Shown here piece after piece: positions 45,397-54,677 of a stretch of 64,000 bases of DNA. The stretch is from Paenalcaligenes hominis_A. Lineage in GTDB: Bacteria; Pseudomonadota; Gammaproteobacteria; Burkholderiales; Burkholderiaceae_B. The notes below the pieces were generated by a model that was not told the DNA's origin, made no database searches, and saw nothing but the letters and a program-made list of their open reading frames with translations. The stretch is from assembly GCF_041359055.1 (NCBI RefSeq), contig NZ_JBGJKZ010000002.1:558001-622000 (forward strand). The letters are read 5' to 3'. The translations under genes were made by a program, and so were the position numbers. The stretch's first letter is position 1; the number at the start of each line of letters is the position of its first letter.

Positions 45397-46308
45397 TTAA
45401 GCAGATGCCGTCGCCTTGGAGGCGTACACAATCCCACCCACAATTAATAAGAAAGCAAGGCCATGATACAGCTCTGGGGCTTGGCCTAAAAAAATCAACG
45501 ACAGTAGGGCTGCAAATAACGGCATTAAATTAGCAAAAAAACCAGCCATAGCCGGACCAATCCGCTGCACCCCTAGCCCCCAGCACCTAAATGCAATAAT
45601 CGCAGGCCCTACGGCCACATAAATTAACGCCAACCCTAGCCCCCAGCTCCACTCAATATGCCAGTCGGTTAAGGCCCATTCGCCTATAGAAAAAGCCCCA
45701 GACCACATCACACCAAAAGTCACCTGTGCCAATAGTAGCGTAGACCAATTTTGCTTCATTTCCGGCTCATGGCGATCTTGGCTGAGGATCCAACTATAAA
45801 AAGCCCAAATAATGGTGGCAAACACCATATAAATATCACCAATCACAAAGCGAAAATGCACCAGCTCACTTAGGTCGCCCCGAATCAAAATAACAGCCAC
45901 ACCTAATAACGACAGCAAAGCACCGCTCAATTGGCGTAATGAAATAGTGGAATTAAAAAACAAACGCCCAATTAACAGCATCCAAATGGGCATACTGGCA
46001 TTGACCAAGGTGACATTAATGGGCGAAGAACTATGCAAAGCCATGTACTGCATAGCGTTGTACAACCCCACGCCAAGCAAGCCTAGCAATGCGTATTGAC
46101 GCCAATGACGCCACAGCGCACTGCCTGAGCGCAGTATCTTGCCACCAAACAAACACAAAATGCCAAATGCAATAAACCACCGGATAAAATTCAAGGTGAT
46201 AGGCGGAATCATATCGCTGATAACCCGCCCTATCACTGCATTTCCCGCCCATAAAAATGTCGCTATAACCAACAGCAAGACCGCCGAGGGCGTGAGTTTT
46301 TGATTCAT
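45397..46308 (-). CDS. EamA-family (DMT) exporter
   Basis: A 303-aa inner-membrane protein with ten hydrophobic spans in two EamA repeats (residues about 8-140 and 155-295), e.g. LVIATFLWAGNAVIGRVISD at the start and LNFIRWFIAFGIL. DMT members of this type export amino acids or other metabolites. The substrate is unknown. It faces recJ convergently. Confidence 0.88.
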   Translation of the reverse strand: MNQKLTPSAVLLLVIATFLWAGNAVIGRVISDMIPPITLNFIRWFIAFGILCLFGGKILRSGSALWRHWRQYALLGLLGVGLYNAMQYMALHSSSPINVTLVNASMPIWMLLIGRLFFNSTISLRQLSGALLSLLGVAVILIRGDLSELVHFRFVIGDIYMVFATIIWAFYSWILSQDRHEPEMKQNWSTLLLAQVTFGVMWSGAFSIGEWALTDWHIEWSWGLGLALIYVAVGPAIIAFRCWGLGVQRIGPAMAGFFANLMPLFAALLSLIFLGQAPELYHGLAFLLIVGGIVYASKATASA

Positions 46309-46422
46309 ATTTTATCCTTGCAGAAGCTATTATGCGGCTTCGTTAGTGTCTCCAAAATTCAAAATTATATAGAAAGCCACTTAATAAACCTAGGCATCAC
46401 TCTAGACCCGAGCCGTAAACCC

Positions 46423-46451
46423 TTGACAAAAAAAGACTTTTAGCCTATACT
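46423..46451 (+). promoter_or_regulatory. Sigma70 promoter of infA
   Basis: TTGACA (46423-46428), 17-bp spacer, TATACT (46446-46451): a near-consensus promoter 190 bp before infA. The rest of 46309-46640 contains no gene. Confidence 0.88.
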
Positions 46452-46640
46452 ATTATTTAATTAAAGTTGTTTTTCACCTAGGCATAGGCCTACGTCCACT
46501 GTCTCATCGGTGCCATAGCACCGGAGCCCAAAGCTCCTCTCTTTTATCGCGGTCAACACTGCGACAGCGCCCTTATTTCCTTTAACGAACTAGCATCTCG
46601 TTAGAGCATCAGGCTTTTATAATTTAAAAAGGACTTTATT
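46452..46640 (+). other. Long structured leader of infA
   Basis: About 185 nt between promoter and ATG. It contains CGGTGC-CATA-GCACCG (46508-46523), GAGC-CCAAA-GCTC (46524-46536) and an inverted TAACGA/TCGTTA pair just before the ribosome site AAAAAGGA. Long leaders of this kind occur on cold-shock mRNAs; regulation is inferred. Confidence 0.55.
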
Positions 46641-46913
46641 ATGTCAAAAGAAGAATTATTGGAAATGCACGGTTCAGTTACTGAAGTATTACCCGATTCC
46701 CGTTATCGCGTGGTATTAGAAAACGGTCACCCTGTGATTGCTTATACCGGTGGCAGAATGCGTCGTCACCATATCCGTATTTTAGCTGGTGATGAAGTTA
46801 CCCTAGAAATGTCCCCCTACGATCTAACCAAAGGTCGCATTACTTTCCGTCACTTGCCCAAGCGCAACAACAATGCCCCCGCTGGTGCTAGCAACCATCG
46901 TCGTCGCCGTTAA
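46641..46913 (+). CDS. infA: Translation initiation factor IF-1 with basic tail
   Basis: A 90-aa S1/OB-fold protein; MHGSVTEVLPDSRYRVVLENG and RMRRHHIRILAGDEVTLEMSPYDLTKGRITFR are IF-1 signatures. IF-1 is usually 72 aa; this one has an extra basic C-terminal tail (KRNNNAPAGASNHRRRR), as in the second infA copy of many Burkholderiales. It stands alone, outside a ribosomal-protein operon, behind a strong promoter and long leader. A standard infA probably exists elsewhere. Confidence 0.93.
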   Translation: MSKEELLEMHGSVTEVLPDSRYRVVLENGHPVIAYTGGRMRRHHIRILAGDEVTLEMSPYDLTKGRITFRHLPKRNNNAPAGASNHRRRR

Positions 46914-47013
46914 TTATTGCTAGCGTTCCTTTCTGAACGCTATGACATGCTGCTGTCACATAAAAATGTAACCATAACCTACCTATTTTGCATTATTATT
47001 ATGGTTTGGTTTC

Positions 47014-48660
47014 ATGTCAAAAACGCACTTTACGATTAAAAGCAGTTTTATTGTTTATTTTGCTCTGCTTGTCGTTTTTGCTCTACTTACGTACAGCGCT
47101 CTCCACCATTTAACGCGTACTATCACCCAGTTGCAACAGGCTCAAGCCACTCGTTATCAAGTGGCACATAGTATCAATGAATTCAGCTCCATTACCGAAG
47201 CCATGGCCCGCGATGCCATGGCTTTTGTTTCAAGTGAGCAGCCTGAGTTCAAACAGCGTTACGAACACTACGCGCATGTATTTCATGAGGCACTCGAGCA
47301 CCCTCAAAGCTTGCGCTATTTAATTCATGCCAGCCCCCTTTCCGAACAAGAGAAAAAAGGTTTCGAACAAGCCTATGCTTTGGCCGCTGAATTAAGCGTT
47401 GCCCAGAAAAACGCCCTAGCCATTGCATCAGGGGAAATAGAAGAAGATGACGGCACCATACGTATTGCTTTGCCCAACACGTTAATGGCGCAAGCGCTGC
47501 TATTTAATCAAGGCTACCAAAACACCACACATCAACTCAGCGAGTTACTCGCGAAAATTAACCAAAGCCAACGCGAACGAGTAGATGCTGATGTGAATGA
47601 GGCCACTCGTAAAAGCCAGAGTGCTTATCTTTTGGCTCTGATCAGCTTATGCCTCATGCTGCTAGGCAGTGGATTAGGTTTATGGCGGCTTTATGGATCA
47701 ATTCGCCACCCCCTACGCCAAAGCATGACACAAGCCCGTCGCCTTGCTGCAGGCGACTTACAGGCCCATATTACACATCAACGTCAAGATGAATTAGGGC
47801 AATTACTGCATGCATTAAATGGGATTGGGACGGGCTTGCAGCACACTCTAAGCACCGTACATCAGCATAGTGATGATTTACAGGACGCCTCACAGTGTTT
47901 AGTCCAGAACCACAGCGACCTACGTGGGTTAAGCGAAAAACAAAATCACCAACTGCAAAAGACCGAGCATACATGCCAGTTGCTGGCTCAAAATATTTTT
48001 AATCAAAGCCAGCAAATTGCTCAAGCACATGAATTAAGCCAACAGGCTGCGCAGCTTATGCAGGCCGGAAGCCTAAGCTCGGCCCAAATGACTCAAGCCA
48101 TGAAAGCCATTCAGCAAAGCACCGAACAAATCAGCGGCATAATTGAGCTAATACAGACCATCTCATTTCAAACTAATTTATTAGCATTAAATGCCGCCGT
48201 TGAAGCTGCGCGCGCTGGTTCAGAAGGCCGAGGCTTTGCGGTAGTTGCTGCGGAAGTGCGACAGCTCGCACTGCGCTCAGCACAAGCCTCACAAGATATT
48301 GAGCGCTTAATCACCACCAACGTTGAGCAAATAGAACGTGGCAGCTGCTCTGCACAACAAGCTCATACCTTTAATGAAAAAATGACATTGACTATGAATG
48401 AGGTGCAAGCCATTATGACGCAGGTAGCACATGGTTTTACAGAGCAAAAAGAGCAAGTCACCCATATGCATCAAACCGTCACCGACTTATCTTGTATTAC
48501 AAATCAAAAACTGAGACTAATGGACCAAGCCGCACATGAAACCACAGCCCAGCTAAATCAAGTACAAGCCTTGCATCAATTAATTGATTGTTTTTCATTT
48601 AGCTCACAAAAAACGCAAGATGTATCCCCTAACTCTAGGGTCCCACTCGCTCTACACTGA
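47014..48660 (+). CDS. Methyl-accepting chemotaxis protein
   Basis: A 548-aa transmembrane chemoreceptor: TM1 about 11-31, a periplasmic four-helix-type sensor (32-202), TM2 about 203-225, HAMP (226-280) and the signalling domain with the conserved hairpin tip FQTNLLALNAAVEAARAGSE then GRGFAVVAAEVRQLA. No C-terminal NWETF pentapeptide for CheR. The ligand is unknown. The gene lies 100 bp after infA and is probably separate. Confidence 0.92.
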   Translation: MSKTHFTIKSSFIVYFALLVVFALLTYSALHHLTRTITQLQQAQATRYQVAHSINEFSSITEAMARDAMAFVSSEQPEFKQRYEHYAHVFHEALEHPQSLRYLIHASPLSEQEKKGFEQAYALAAELSVAQKNALAIASGEIEEDDGTIRIALPNTLMAQALLFNQGYQNTTHQLSELLAKINQSQRERVDADVNEATRKSQSAYLLALISLCLMLLGSGLGLWRLYGSIRHPLRQSMTQARRLAAGDLQAHITHQRQDELGQLLHALNGIGTGLQHTLSTVHQHSDDLQDASQCLVQNHSDLRGLSEKQNHQLQKTEHTCQLLAQNIFNQSQQIAQAHELSQQAAQLMQAGSLSSAQMTQAMKAIQQSTEQISGIIELIQTISFQTNLLALNAAVEAARAGSEGRGFAVVAAEVRQLALRSAQASQDIERLITTNVEQIERGSCSAQQAHTFNEKMTLTMNEVQAIMTQVAHGFTEQKEQVTHMHQTVTDLSCITNQKLRLMDQAAHETTAQLNQVQALHQLIDCFSFSSQKTQDVSPNSRVPLALH

Positions 48661-48748
48661 TCCCCACACGCATTTTCGGCATAAAGCGTAAAATTCGTTA
48701 AAATAGTGGGAATACACAATAAATCAAATTGTTAATCAGGATACGCAG

Positions 48749-49853
48749 ATGGAATCAGAACACATCAACCAAATCGAAGCCCAACTCGAGGACTACCTCG
48801 AACGCACCCTCGAATTGCGGAGGTATCTTTGACTACGATGAAAAAGCCCACCGCTTGCACGTAGTAAATGCCGAATTTGAAAACCCCCATATTTGGGATG
48901 ATCACGAACGCGCTCAAGATCTTGGGCGTGAGAAAAAAAGCTTAGAAACAGTGGTTCATGGCCTAGATGAAATCCATCAAGGCTTAGTCGATGCCCAAGA
49001 GCTATTTGAATTAGCCGCTATGGATGATGACAATGACACCTTATTGTCTATTGAATCTGACAGCCAACAGCTAGGAAAGCGCATCGAAGAGTTTGAATTC
49101 CGTCGCATGTTCTCAAACCCTGCTGACAACCTAAATTGTTTTTTGGATATCCAAGCGGGGGCTGGCGGAACCGAAGCCCAAGACTGGGCCTCTATGCTCT
49201 TACGACAGTACGTGCGTTATGCCGAGCATAAAGACTTTAAGGTCGAAATTCTTGAGCAATCTGATGGCGAGGTCGCAGGCATCAAATCGGCCACCCTTAA
49301 AATCGAAGGCGAGTACGCTTATGGCTTATTACGTACCGAAACGGGCGTGCATCGTCTTGTACGCAAAAGCCCCTTTGATTCTAATCACGGCCGTCACACT
49401 TCATTTAGTAGCGTATTTGTTTACCCTGAGGTCGATGATTCTTTTGAAATTGAAATCAACCCAGCCGACTTACGGGTAGACACATATCGCGCCAGTGGTG
49501 CTGGGGGCCAGCACGTTAACAAAACAGACTCTGCTGTGCGCTTAACTCACGAACCCACCGGTATTGTGGTGCAGTGCCAAAACGATCGCTCTCAGCACCG
49601 CAACCGGGCTGAAGCCATGCAAATGCTAAAGTCGCGTCTGTTCGAGCTAGAAATGCGTCAACGCATGGCCGAGCAACAAAAGCTAGAGGACTCCAAAAGT
49701 GATGTAGGCTGGGGACATCAAATTCGTTCTTATGTGTTGGACCAAAGCCGTATTAAAGACTTACGCACCAACGTGGAAATTTCAAACACACAACGTGTAC
49801 TAGATGGCGATCTAGACCCATTCATTGAAGCCAGTCTCAAACAAGGAATCTAA
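48749..49853 (+). CDS. prfB: Peptide chain release factor 2 (programmed +1 frameshift)
   Basis: Releases peptides at UGA and UAA. The gene begins at ATG 48749 (MESEHINQIEAQ), reaches an in-frame TGA at 48830-48832 (codon 28), and continues in the +1 frame from GAC at 48831. The site has the classical signals: an internal AGG (GCGGAGGTAT) just before the slippery CTT-TGA-C. The product is about 367 aa, with RKSPFDSNHGRHTSF (SPF anticodon-like motif) and GAGGQHVNKTDSAVR (GGQ). UGA readthrough by frameshift autoregulates RF2. Upstream of lysS as in E. coli, with an SDR gene between. Confidence 0.97.
48821..48833 (+). promoter_or_regulatory. prfB +1 frameshift site
   Basis: AGGTATCTTTGAC: an AGG Shine-Dalgarno-like element, slippery CTT and the UGA stop at 48830-48832. 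Confidence 0.95.
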
Positions 49854-49854
49854 A

Positions 49855-50607
49855 TTGATTAATGAGGTCATCGTTATTACGGGGGTTTCCCGCGGCTTAG
49901 GCTTTGCATTAGCGCAACACCTTGCTCAGCCACAACGTCTTATCATTGGTATTGCGCGCAGCAACAATGCCCAGCTTGCAGCCCATTGTCATGCTCATAA
50001 TTGCGCCTATCATTTTATTCAAGCCGACCTAGCACAACCCCAAGCCAGCGCACACGCAGCCCAGGCTCTTAGCGAGCTGCTTCAAGCACACCCTCTGGCC
50101 CAGTCTTATTGGTTAATTAACAACGCAGGGACCGTCGCGCCTATGGCACAGTCCCATCAGTTGACAGACCCCTATTCCATCGCGCACGCGCTACAATTAA
50201 ATGTCGGTAGTCTAATCAGCCTTAGTGCTGCATTCCTAACACACGCTCCGACTCAATCAGATCGACGCATTTTGAATATTTCCTCTGGGGCAGGACGTGG
50301 GCCCGTGCCTGGTTGGGGCGTATACGGCGCAACCAAATCTGCGGTAGACTATTTCACTCAAACCCTAGCACTCGAACACCCTCAAGTCCGTGCGGTGGCT
50401 TTAGCGCCCGGGGTAGTCGATACCGACATGCAAGCTGACATTCGCCAAACCGAGCCGGAATCCTTTCCTAATCGCGAGCGTTTTATTCAGCTTCACCAAA
50501 ATCAACAACTTGCCTCAGCGGCCTTTACCGCTGAACAGATTGCCCGTTATCTTGCGAATGAGACATTTGGTACTAAAACCATCGATGATATTCGCCATTA
50601 TTTTTAA
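49855..50607 (+). CDS. Short-chain dehydrogenase/reductase
   Basis: A 250-aa SDR with the cofactor motif TGVSRGLG (residues 9-16), NNAG, and the catalytic Ser plus YGATKSA. The arrangement resembles the benzil/sepiapterin-reductase-like group, so a carbonyl reductase using NADPH is likely. The open frame runs into prfB, but a TTG at 49855, one base after the prfB stop and with AAGGA upstream, is the likelier start. Co-transcribed with prfB and lysS. Confidence 0.87.
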   Translation: MINEVIVITGVSRGLGFALAQHLAQPQRLIIGIARSNNAQLAAHCHAHNCAYHFIQADLAQPQASAHAAQALSELLQAHPLAQSYWLINNAGTVAPMAQSHQLTDPYSIAHALQLNVGSLISLSAAFLTHAPTQSDRRILNISSGAGRGPVPGWGVYGATKSAVDYFTQTLALEHPQVRAVALAPGVVDTDMQADIRQTEPESFPNRERFIQLHQNQQLASAAFTAEQIARYLANETFGTKTIDDIRHYF

Positions 50608-50618
50608 TTGTTTTACTC

Positions 50619-52136
50619 ATGACTTCTACTACTGAGTCAACTCACGTTGACGAAAATCATCTGATCGCAGAACGCCGCACTAAACTCTCCGCGTTACGCG
50701 AGCATGGCAATGCCTATCCAAATGATTACCAGCCTGAGCACCATGCCCAACAATTACACCAACTCTACGATGGTCAAGACAAAGAAACGCTAGCAGCCAC
50801 CCCTCACCAAGCCAGTGTAGCCGGTCGCATGATGCTCAAGCGTGTCATGGGCAAGGCCAGCTTTGCAACACTCCAAGACAGCTCGGGCCGCATCCAAATC
50901 TACCTAGATAAAAACACCCTAGGCGAAGACGTTTACGAGCAATTTAAAACCTGGGATATCGGCGATATCCTAGCCGTAAACGGGGAAATATTTAAAACCA
51001 ACAAAGGCGAGCTTTCCATCAAAGCACACGAAATTCGCTTGCTGGTAAAGTCACTACGCCCCTTGCCTGACAAGTTTCATGGCTTAGCAGATCAAGAGCT
51101 GCGTTACCGTCAACGTTATGTAGACTTGATCATGAGCGAGGACACACGCACTACGTTTTTGGCACGCAGCAAAGCCATCAACAGCATTCGTCAGCACATG
51201 ATAGAAGCCGGCTTCCTCGAAGTCGAAACCCCCATGCTGCACCCTATTCCAGGGGGTGCAGCGGCTAAGCCTTTCGTCACCCATCATAATGCGCTCGATA
51301 TGGAAATGTACTTGCGTATTGCCCCTGAACTGTATTTAAAACGTTTAGTGGTAGGTGGATTCGAGCGCGTGTTTGAAATTAACCGCAACTTCCGCAACGA
51401 AGGTGTCAGCCCACGTCACAACCCAGAATTCACCATGATGGAGTTTTACGCGGCGTACACGGACTACCACTGGTTAATGGACTTTACTGAAACCTTAGTC
51501 CGCTCCGCAGCCGTGGCGGCTTGTGGTTCGGCTCAAGTTTCTTATCAGGGCGAAGCATTGCGCTTAGACCAACCTTTTGACCGCCTCACTATTGTTGAAG
51601 CCATTCAAAAGTACTTCCCCCATTACAGCACCGAGCAACTAAACGATATCGACTTTCTTAAAGCCGAGCTCACTCGCAAAAAAGTCGATATTAATGCTCC
51701 CGCATTTCTGCATGCTGGCATTGGTGCATTGCAATTGGCTCTGTTTGAAGAAACAGCCGAAGCCAAACTATGGCATCCTACCTTTATTGTGGATTACCCC
51801 GTCGAAGTCTCTCCTTTGGCCCGTGCATCCGACCATAACCCTGCTATTACTGAACGTTTTGAACTCTTTATTACGGGTCGTGAAATAGCCAATGGGTTCT
51901 CTGAGCTTAACGACCCAGAAGACCAAGCGGCTCGTTTCCTAGCTCAGGTTGAAGCCAAAGACGCAGGCGACGAAGAAGCCATGTATTTTGATGCCGACTA
52001 TATTCGTGCCTTAGAATACGGAATGCCTCCTACAGGCGGTTGCGGCATTGGTATTGATCGTCTAGTGATGTTGTTAACAGATAGCGCTAGCATCCGTGAT
52101 GTGATTCTCTTCCCACATCTACGCCGCGCCGATTAA
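50619..52136 (+). CDS. lysS: Lysyl-tRNA synthetase (class II)
   Basis: A 505-aa class II synthetase: N-terminal OB-fold anticodon-binding domain (VAGRMMLKRVMGKASFATLQD, about 65-85), motif 1 (FLEVETPMLHPIPGGA), motif 2 (FRNEGVSPRHNPEFTMMEFY) and motif 3 (GCGIGIDRLVMLL). Normal length; a terminator follows directly. Downstream of prfB and the SDR gene in one operon. Confidence 0.97.
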   Translation: MTSTTESTHVDENHLIAERRTKLSALREHGNAYPNDYQPEHHAQQLHQLYDGQDKETLAATPHQASVAGRMMLKRVMGKASFATLQDSSGRIQIYLDKNTLGEDVYEQFKTWDIGDILAVNGEIFKTNKGELSIKAHEIRLLVKSLRPLPDKFHGLADQELRYRQRYVDLIMSEDTRTTFLARSKAINSIRQHMIEAGFLEVETPMLHPIPGGAAAKPFVTHHNALDMEMYLRIAPELYLKRLVVGGFERVFEINRNFRNEGVSPRHNPEFTMMEFYAAYTDYHWLMDFTETLVRSAAVAACGSAQVSYQGEALRLDQPFDRLTIVEAIQKYFPHYSTEQLNDIDFLKAELTRKKVDINAPAFLHAGIGALQLALFEETAEAKLWHPTFIVDYPVEVSPLARASDHNPAITERFELFITGREIANGFSELNDPEDQAARFLAQVEAKDAGDEEAMYFDADYIRALEYGMPPTGGCGIGIDRLVMLLTDSASIRDVILFPHLRRAD

Positions 52137-52156
52137 CACATGTAGTTGGATAAATA

Positions 52157-52192
52157 AAAACAGCACGCTTCACATAGTGTGCTGTTTTTTTT
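52157..52192. terminator. Bidirectional terminator between lysS and maoC
   Basis: AAAACAGCAC / GTGCTGTTTTTTTT around a 12-base loop. It serves lysS on the plus strand; its T-run overlaps the maoC stop, and its A-run serves the minus strand. Confidence 0.9.
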
Positions 52193-52652
52193 AAAGCTCG
52201 ATATTTTTACGACGCACTACAACCTTTGATAGCATACGCTGCACAATGTCGCCGTGTTGGTTTTTGGTTAAGGACTCAAGCAAAACAATACCACGGTCTT
52301 TTTTTGTACGCGATGGCGTAATACTAATGATCTCAGACTCTACATGCAGCTGATCACTAGGACGTGTAGCTTGGGGCCACGTTACTTCGCAACCCGCCCC
52401 AACTAAACCGCCTGCAAAAGGAATACTTTCTACTAAGAGCTTCATGGTAATAGCTGCTGTATGCCAACCACTGGCCGCTAAGCCATTAAAAAAGCTTTGC
52501 TGAGCTAAGACAGGATCAGTATGAAAGACTTGAGGATCAAACTGTTTGGCATAACTGATAATTTGCTCTGCATCCAATACATGGCTGCCACTTTTATAAC
52601 GATCGCCTTCTGTTAGCTCTTCTAGATAACGTTTAGTCGCTGCCTTAGACAT
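52191..52652 (-). CDS. MaoC-family hot-dog-fold dehydratase
   Basis: A 153-aa single hot-dog protein with DAEQIISYAKQFDPQVFHTD (hydratase Asp/His, about 24-43) and FFNGLAASGWHTAAITMKLLV, as in MaoC-like (R)-specific enoyl-CoA hydratases. Substrate unknown. It is transcribed after, but separated by a terminator from, the isc operon. Confidence 0.85.
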   Translation of the reverse strand: MSKAATKRYLEELTEGDRYKSGSHVLDAEQIISYAKQFDPQVFHTDPVLAQQSFFNGLAASGWHTAAITMKLLVESIPFAGGLVGAGCEVTWPQATRPSDQLHVESEIISITPSRTKKDRGIVLLESLTKNQHGDIVQRMLSKVVVRRKNIEL

Positions 52653-52677
52653 AAAAAGCCCTTCTGTGAAAAATAAT

Positions 52678-52717
52678 AAAAAAGCTGATTACCTGCTTAG
52701 AGGGGTAATCAGCTTTT
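52678..52717 (-). terminator. Intrinsic terminator of the isc operon
   Basis: AAAGCTGATTACC / GGTAATCAGCTTT is a perfect 13-bp stem with a 10-base loop; on the minus strand a run of T follows. Located 21 bases after the iscA stop. Confidence 0.92.
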
Positions 52718-52737
52718 AGTAACACCAGTGGTTAAGC

Positions 52738-53061
52738 CTAAACAGTAAAAGACTCACCGCAACCGCATGCTGCTTTTTCATTGGGATTGCGGAATTTAAA
52801 CGTAGCGCTAAGGCCTTTACGCTCGTAATCGATTTGGGTGCCGTCAACAAACGGCAAGCTACGCGGATCTACATATACACGGATGCCGTGGTCCTCGAAG
52901 ATATGATCATTTTCTGCGGCCTCATCCACATAGTTGACCTCATAAGCCATGCCTGAACACCCAGTCAAACGTACACCCAAACGTAGGCCTAAGCCCGAGC
53001 CACGCTTTTCAAGGTGCTTGCTAATGTGTTCAGCAGCTTGAGACGTTAGTGTAATAGACAT
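52738..53061 (-). CDS. iscA: Fe-S cluster assembly protein IscA
   Basis: A 107-aa A-type carrier with the three conserved Cys: C35-type in TGCSGMAY and the C-terminal CGCGESF pair. It accepts or delivers iron or Fe-S clusters. Last gene of iscRSUA; hscB, hscA and fdx, which normally follow, are absent here. Confidence 0.93.
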   Translation of the reverse strand: MSITLTSQAAEHISKHLEKRGSGLGLRLGVRLTGCSGMAYEVNYVDEAAENDHIFEDHGIRVYVDPRSLPFVDGTQIDYERKGLSATFKFRNPNEKAACGCGESFTV

Positions 53062-53070
53062 ATGTACCTC

Positions 53071-53454
53071 TTAATGTGTTAGGCTTGCTTCGAGCTGACG
53101 CCAAGCAAGCCATAATTGTTCAGTGACCTCGGAGGCTAGCCAGGCACAATGTAATTTAATGCCAGTTAAGTCCAAGGCGGCTATCAATGGTTGTGTATCA
53201 AATTGCTCTAGTTGATCTATAGGCATACCCACCAATAGCTCACATAAATAATCAGCCGTTGCAATACATGCCCCACAACCGTATGCTTTAAAACGCGCGG
53301 CTTGTACCCGATGGGCATCCAGTGCGATATAAATCTCCATCACAGCCCCTTGTTCTTGTGCTCCGACGCGAGCTTGCAAAACCTGTTCCCCCTCAAGGGT
53401 GCCTGCAAACTGAGGCTGCATAAAACGTGCACGTACAGTATCAGAATACATCAT
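53071..53454 (-). CDS. iscU: Divergent IscU-like scaffold
   Basis: A 127-aa protein aligning along its whole length with IscU (YSDTVRARFMQP at the start, ARFKAYGCGACIATADYL, IKLHCAWLASEV). C60 and C103 match IscU C63 and C106, but the first ligand Cys is replaced: VGAQEQGAVM stands where IscU has GAPACGDVM, so C37 becomes Q35 and D39 becomes A37. The HscA-binding LPPVK motif is LTGIK. This fits the absence of hscBA from the operon. It may be a specialised scaffold; the usual mechanism needs these residues. Confidence 0.85.
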   Translation of the reverse strand: MMYSDTVRARFMQPQFAGTLEGEQVLQARVGAQEQGAVMEIYIALDAHRVQAARFKAYGCGACIATADYLCELLVGMPIDQLEQFDTQPLIAALDLTGIKLHCAWLASEVTEQLWLAWRQLEASLTH

Positions 53455-53461
53455 TTATCCT

Positions 53462-54658
53462 TTAATGAGCCATTACCAAGTCGGACTCGCCTTGCCAAAC
53501 GGGCGATAACGCACGTAGGCGTCGTACCTGAGTGACAATTTCAGATAAAGCGGTATCCAGATCCTGTTGAGTGGTTTGACGACCTAAACTTATTCGTAAA
53601 GAGCTATGGGCTAGCTGCGGTGAGCGTCCAAGTGCCATCAGCACATAAGACGGGGCTAAGCTGGCTGAGGTGCAAGCAGAGCCACTGGAGACAGCTAGGC
53701 CTGTTAGCGACATCATCAGGGCTTCTCCCTCGATGCCTTCGAAACTAATATTCAGATTATTGGGTAGGCGCTGTGCTAATGAGCCATTGAGGTGCACACC
53801 TGGCAGTTCGGCCTGTAATTGATGCCAAAACTGATCGCGCATTTGTTGAATGCGCGCTTGCTCTGAGGCCATTTCCTTTTGTGCAAACTCGAATGCGGCC
53901 CCCATGCCAACAATTTGGTGAGTCGCTAAGGTGCCTGATCTAAAGCCACGCTCGTGCCCACCGCCATGAATCTGTGCAGTTAAACGTACACGCGGTTTAC
54001 GACGAACATAAAGCGCACCAATACCTTTGGGTGCATAAAGCTTATGACCAGAAAATGACATCAGATCGGCCTGAATGGCATCCACATCCAAATCTATTTT
54101 ACCAGCACCTTGCGCGGCATCAATATGAAAAAGAATATCGTGCTCTGCGCAAATTGCACCAATTCCTTTTAAGTCTTGGATAACCCCTATTTCGTTATTC
54201 GCCGCCATGACTGACACCAGCGTTGTGTCAGGGCGTATAGCTGCCTGCAACTGTTCTAGTGTGATTAGCCCCTCTGGGTTAACAGTCAAATAGGTGACTT
54301 CAAAGCCTTGGCTTTCTAAATAGGCAAAGGTATCTAATACCGCTTTGTGCTCGGTATTAACGGTAATCAAGTGTTTGCCTTTATCGGCATAGGCTAAAGC
54401 AGCGCCTTTAATAGCCAGGTTATTGGACTCGGTCGCACCTGAAGTCCAAACAATTTCACGTGAGTGCGCATGCACCAACGCAGCTACCTGCGCCCGCGCC
54501 CGCTCTACGGCCTCTTCGGCATCCCACCCATAAGCATGTGTATTCGAAGCCGGGTTGCCGTACTGCGTCGTTAACCATGGCATCATTTGTTCTAAGACGC
54601 GAGAATCTAAAGGCGTAGTGGCGGCATAATCTAAGTAAACGGGATAGGTAGTAGACAA
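53462..54658 (-). CDS. iscS: Cysteine desulfurase IscS
   Basis: PLP enzyme that supplies sulfur for Fe-S clusters and tRNA thiolation. The 398-aa protein starts STTYPVYLDYAATTPLD and has the PLP Lys in SFSGHKLYAPKGIG and the active-site Cys in SSGSACTSASLAPSYVL. The frame opens at 54778 inside iscR; the TTG at 54658 with GGAG six bases upstream gives the normal length. Second gene of the isc operon. Confidence 0.95.
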   Translation of the reverse strand: MSTTYPVYLDYAATTPLDSRVLEQMMPWLTTQYGNPASNTHAYGWDAEEAVERARAQVAALVHAHSREIVWTSGATESNNLAIKGAALAYADKGKHLITVNTEHKAVLDTFAYLESQGFEVTYLTVNPEGLITLEQLQAAIRPDTTLVSVMAANNEIGVIQDLKGIGAICAEHDILFHIDAAQGAGKIDLDVDAIQADLMSFSGHKLYAPKGIGALYVRRKPRVRLTAQIHGGGHERGFRSGTLATHQIVGMGAAFEFAQKEMASEQARIQQMRDQFWHQLQAELPGVHLNGSLAQRLPNNLNISFEGIEGEALMMSLTGLAVSSGSACTSASLAPSYVLMALGRSPQLAHSSLRISLGRQTTQQDLDTALSEIVTQVRRLRALSPVWQGESDLVMAH

Positions 54659-54677
54659 AACCAACTCCAATAAAAAT

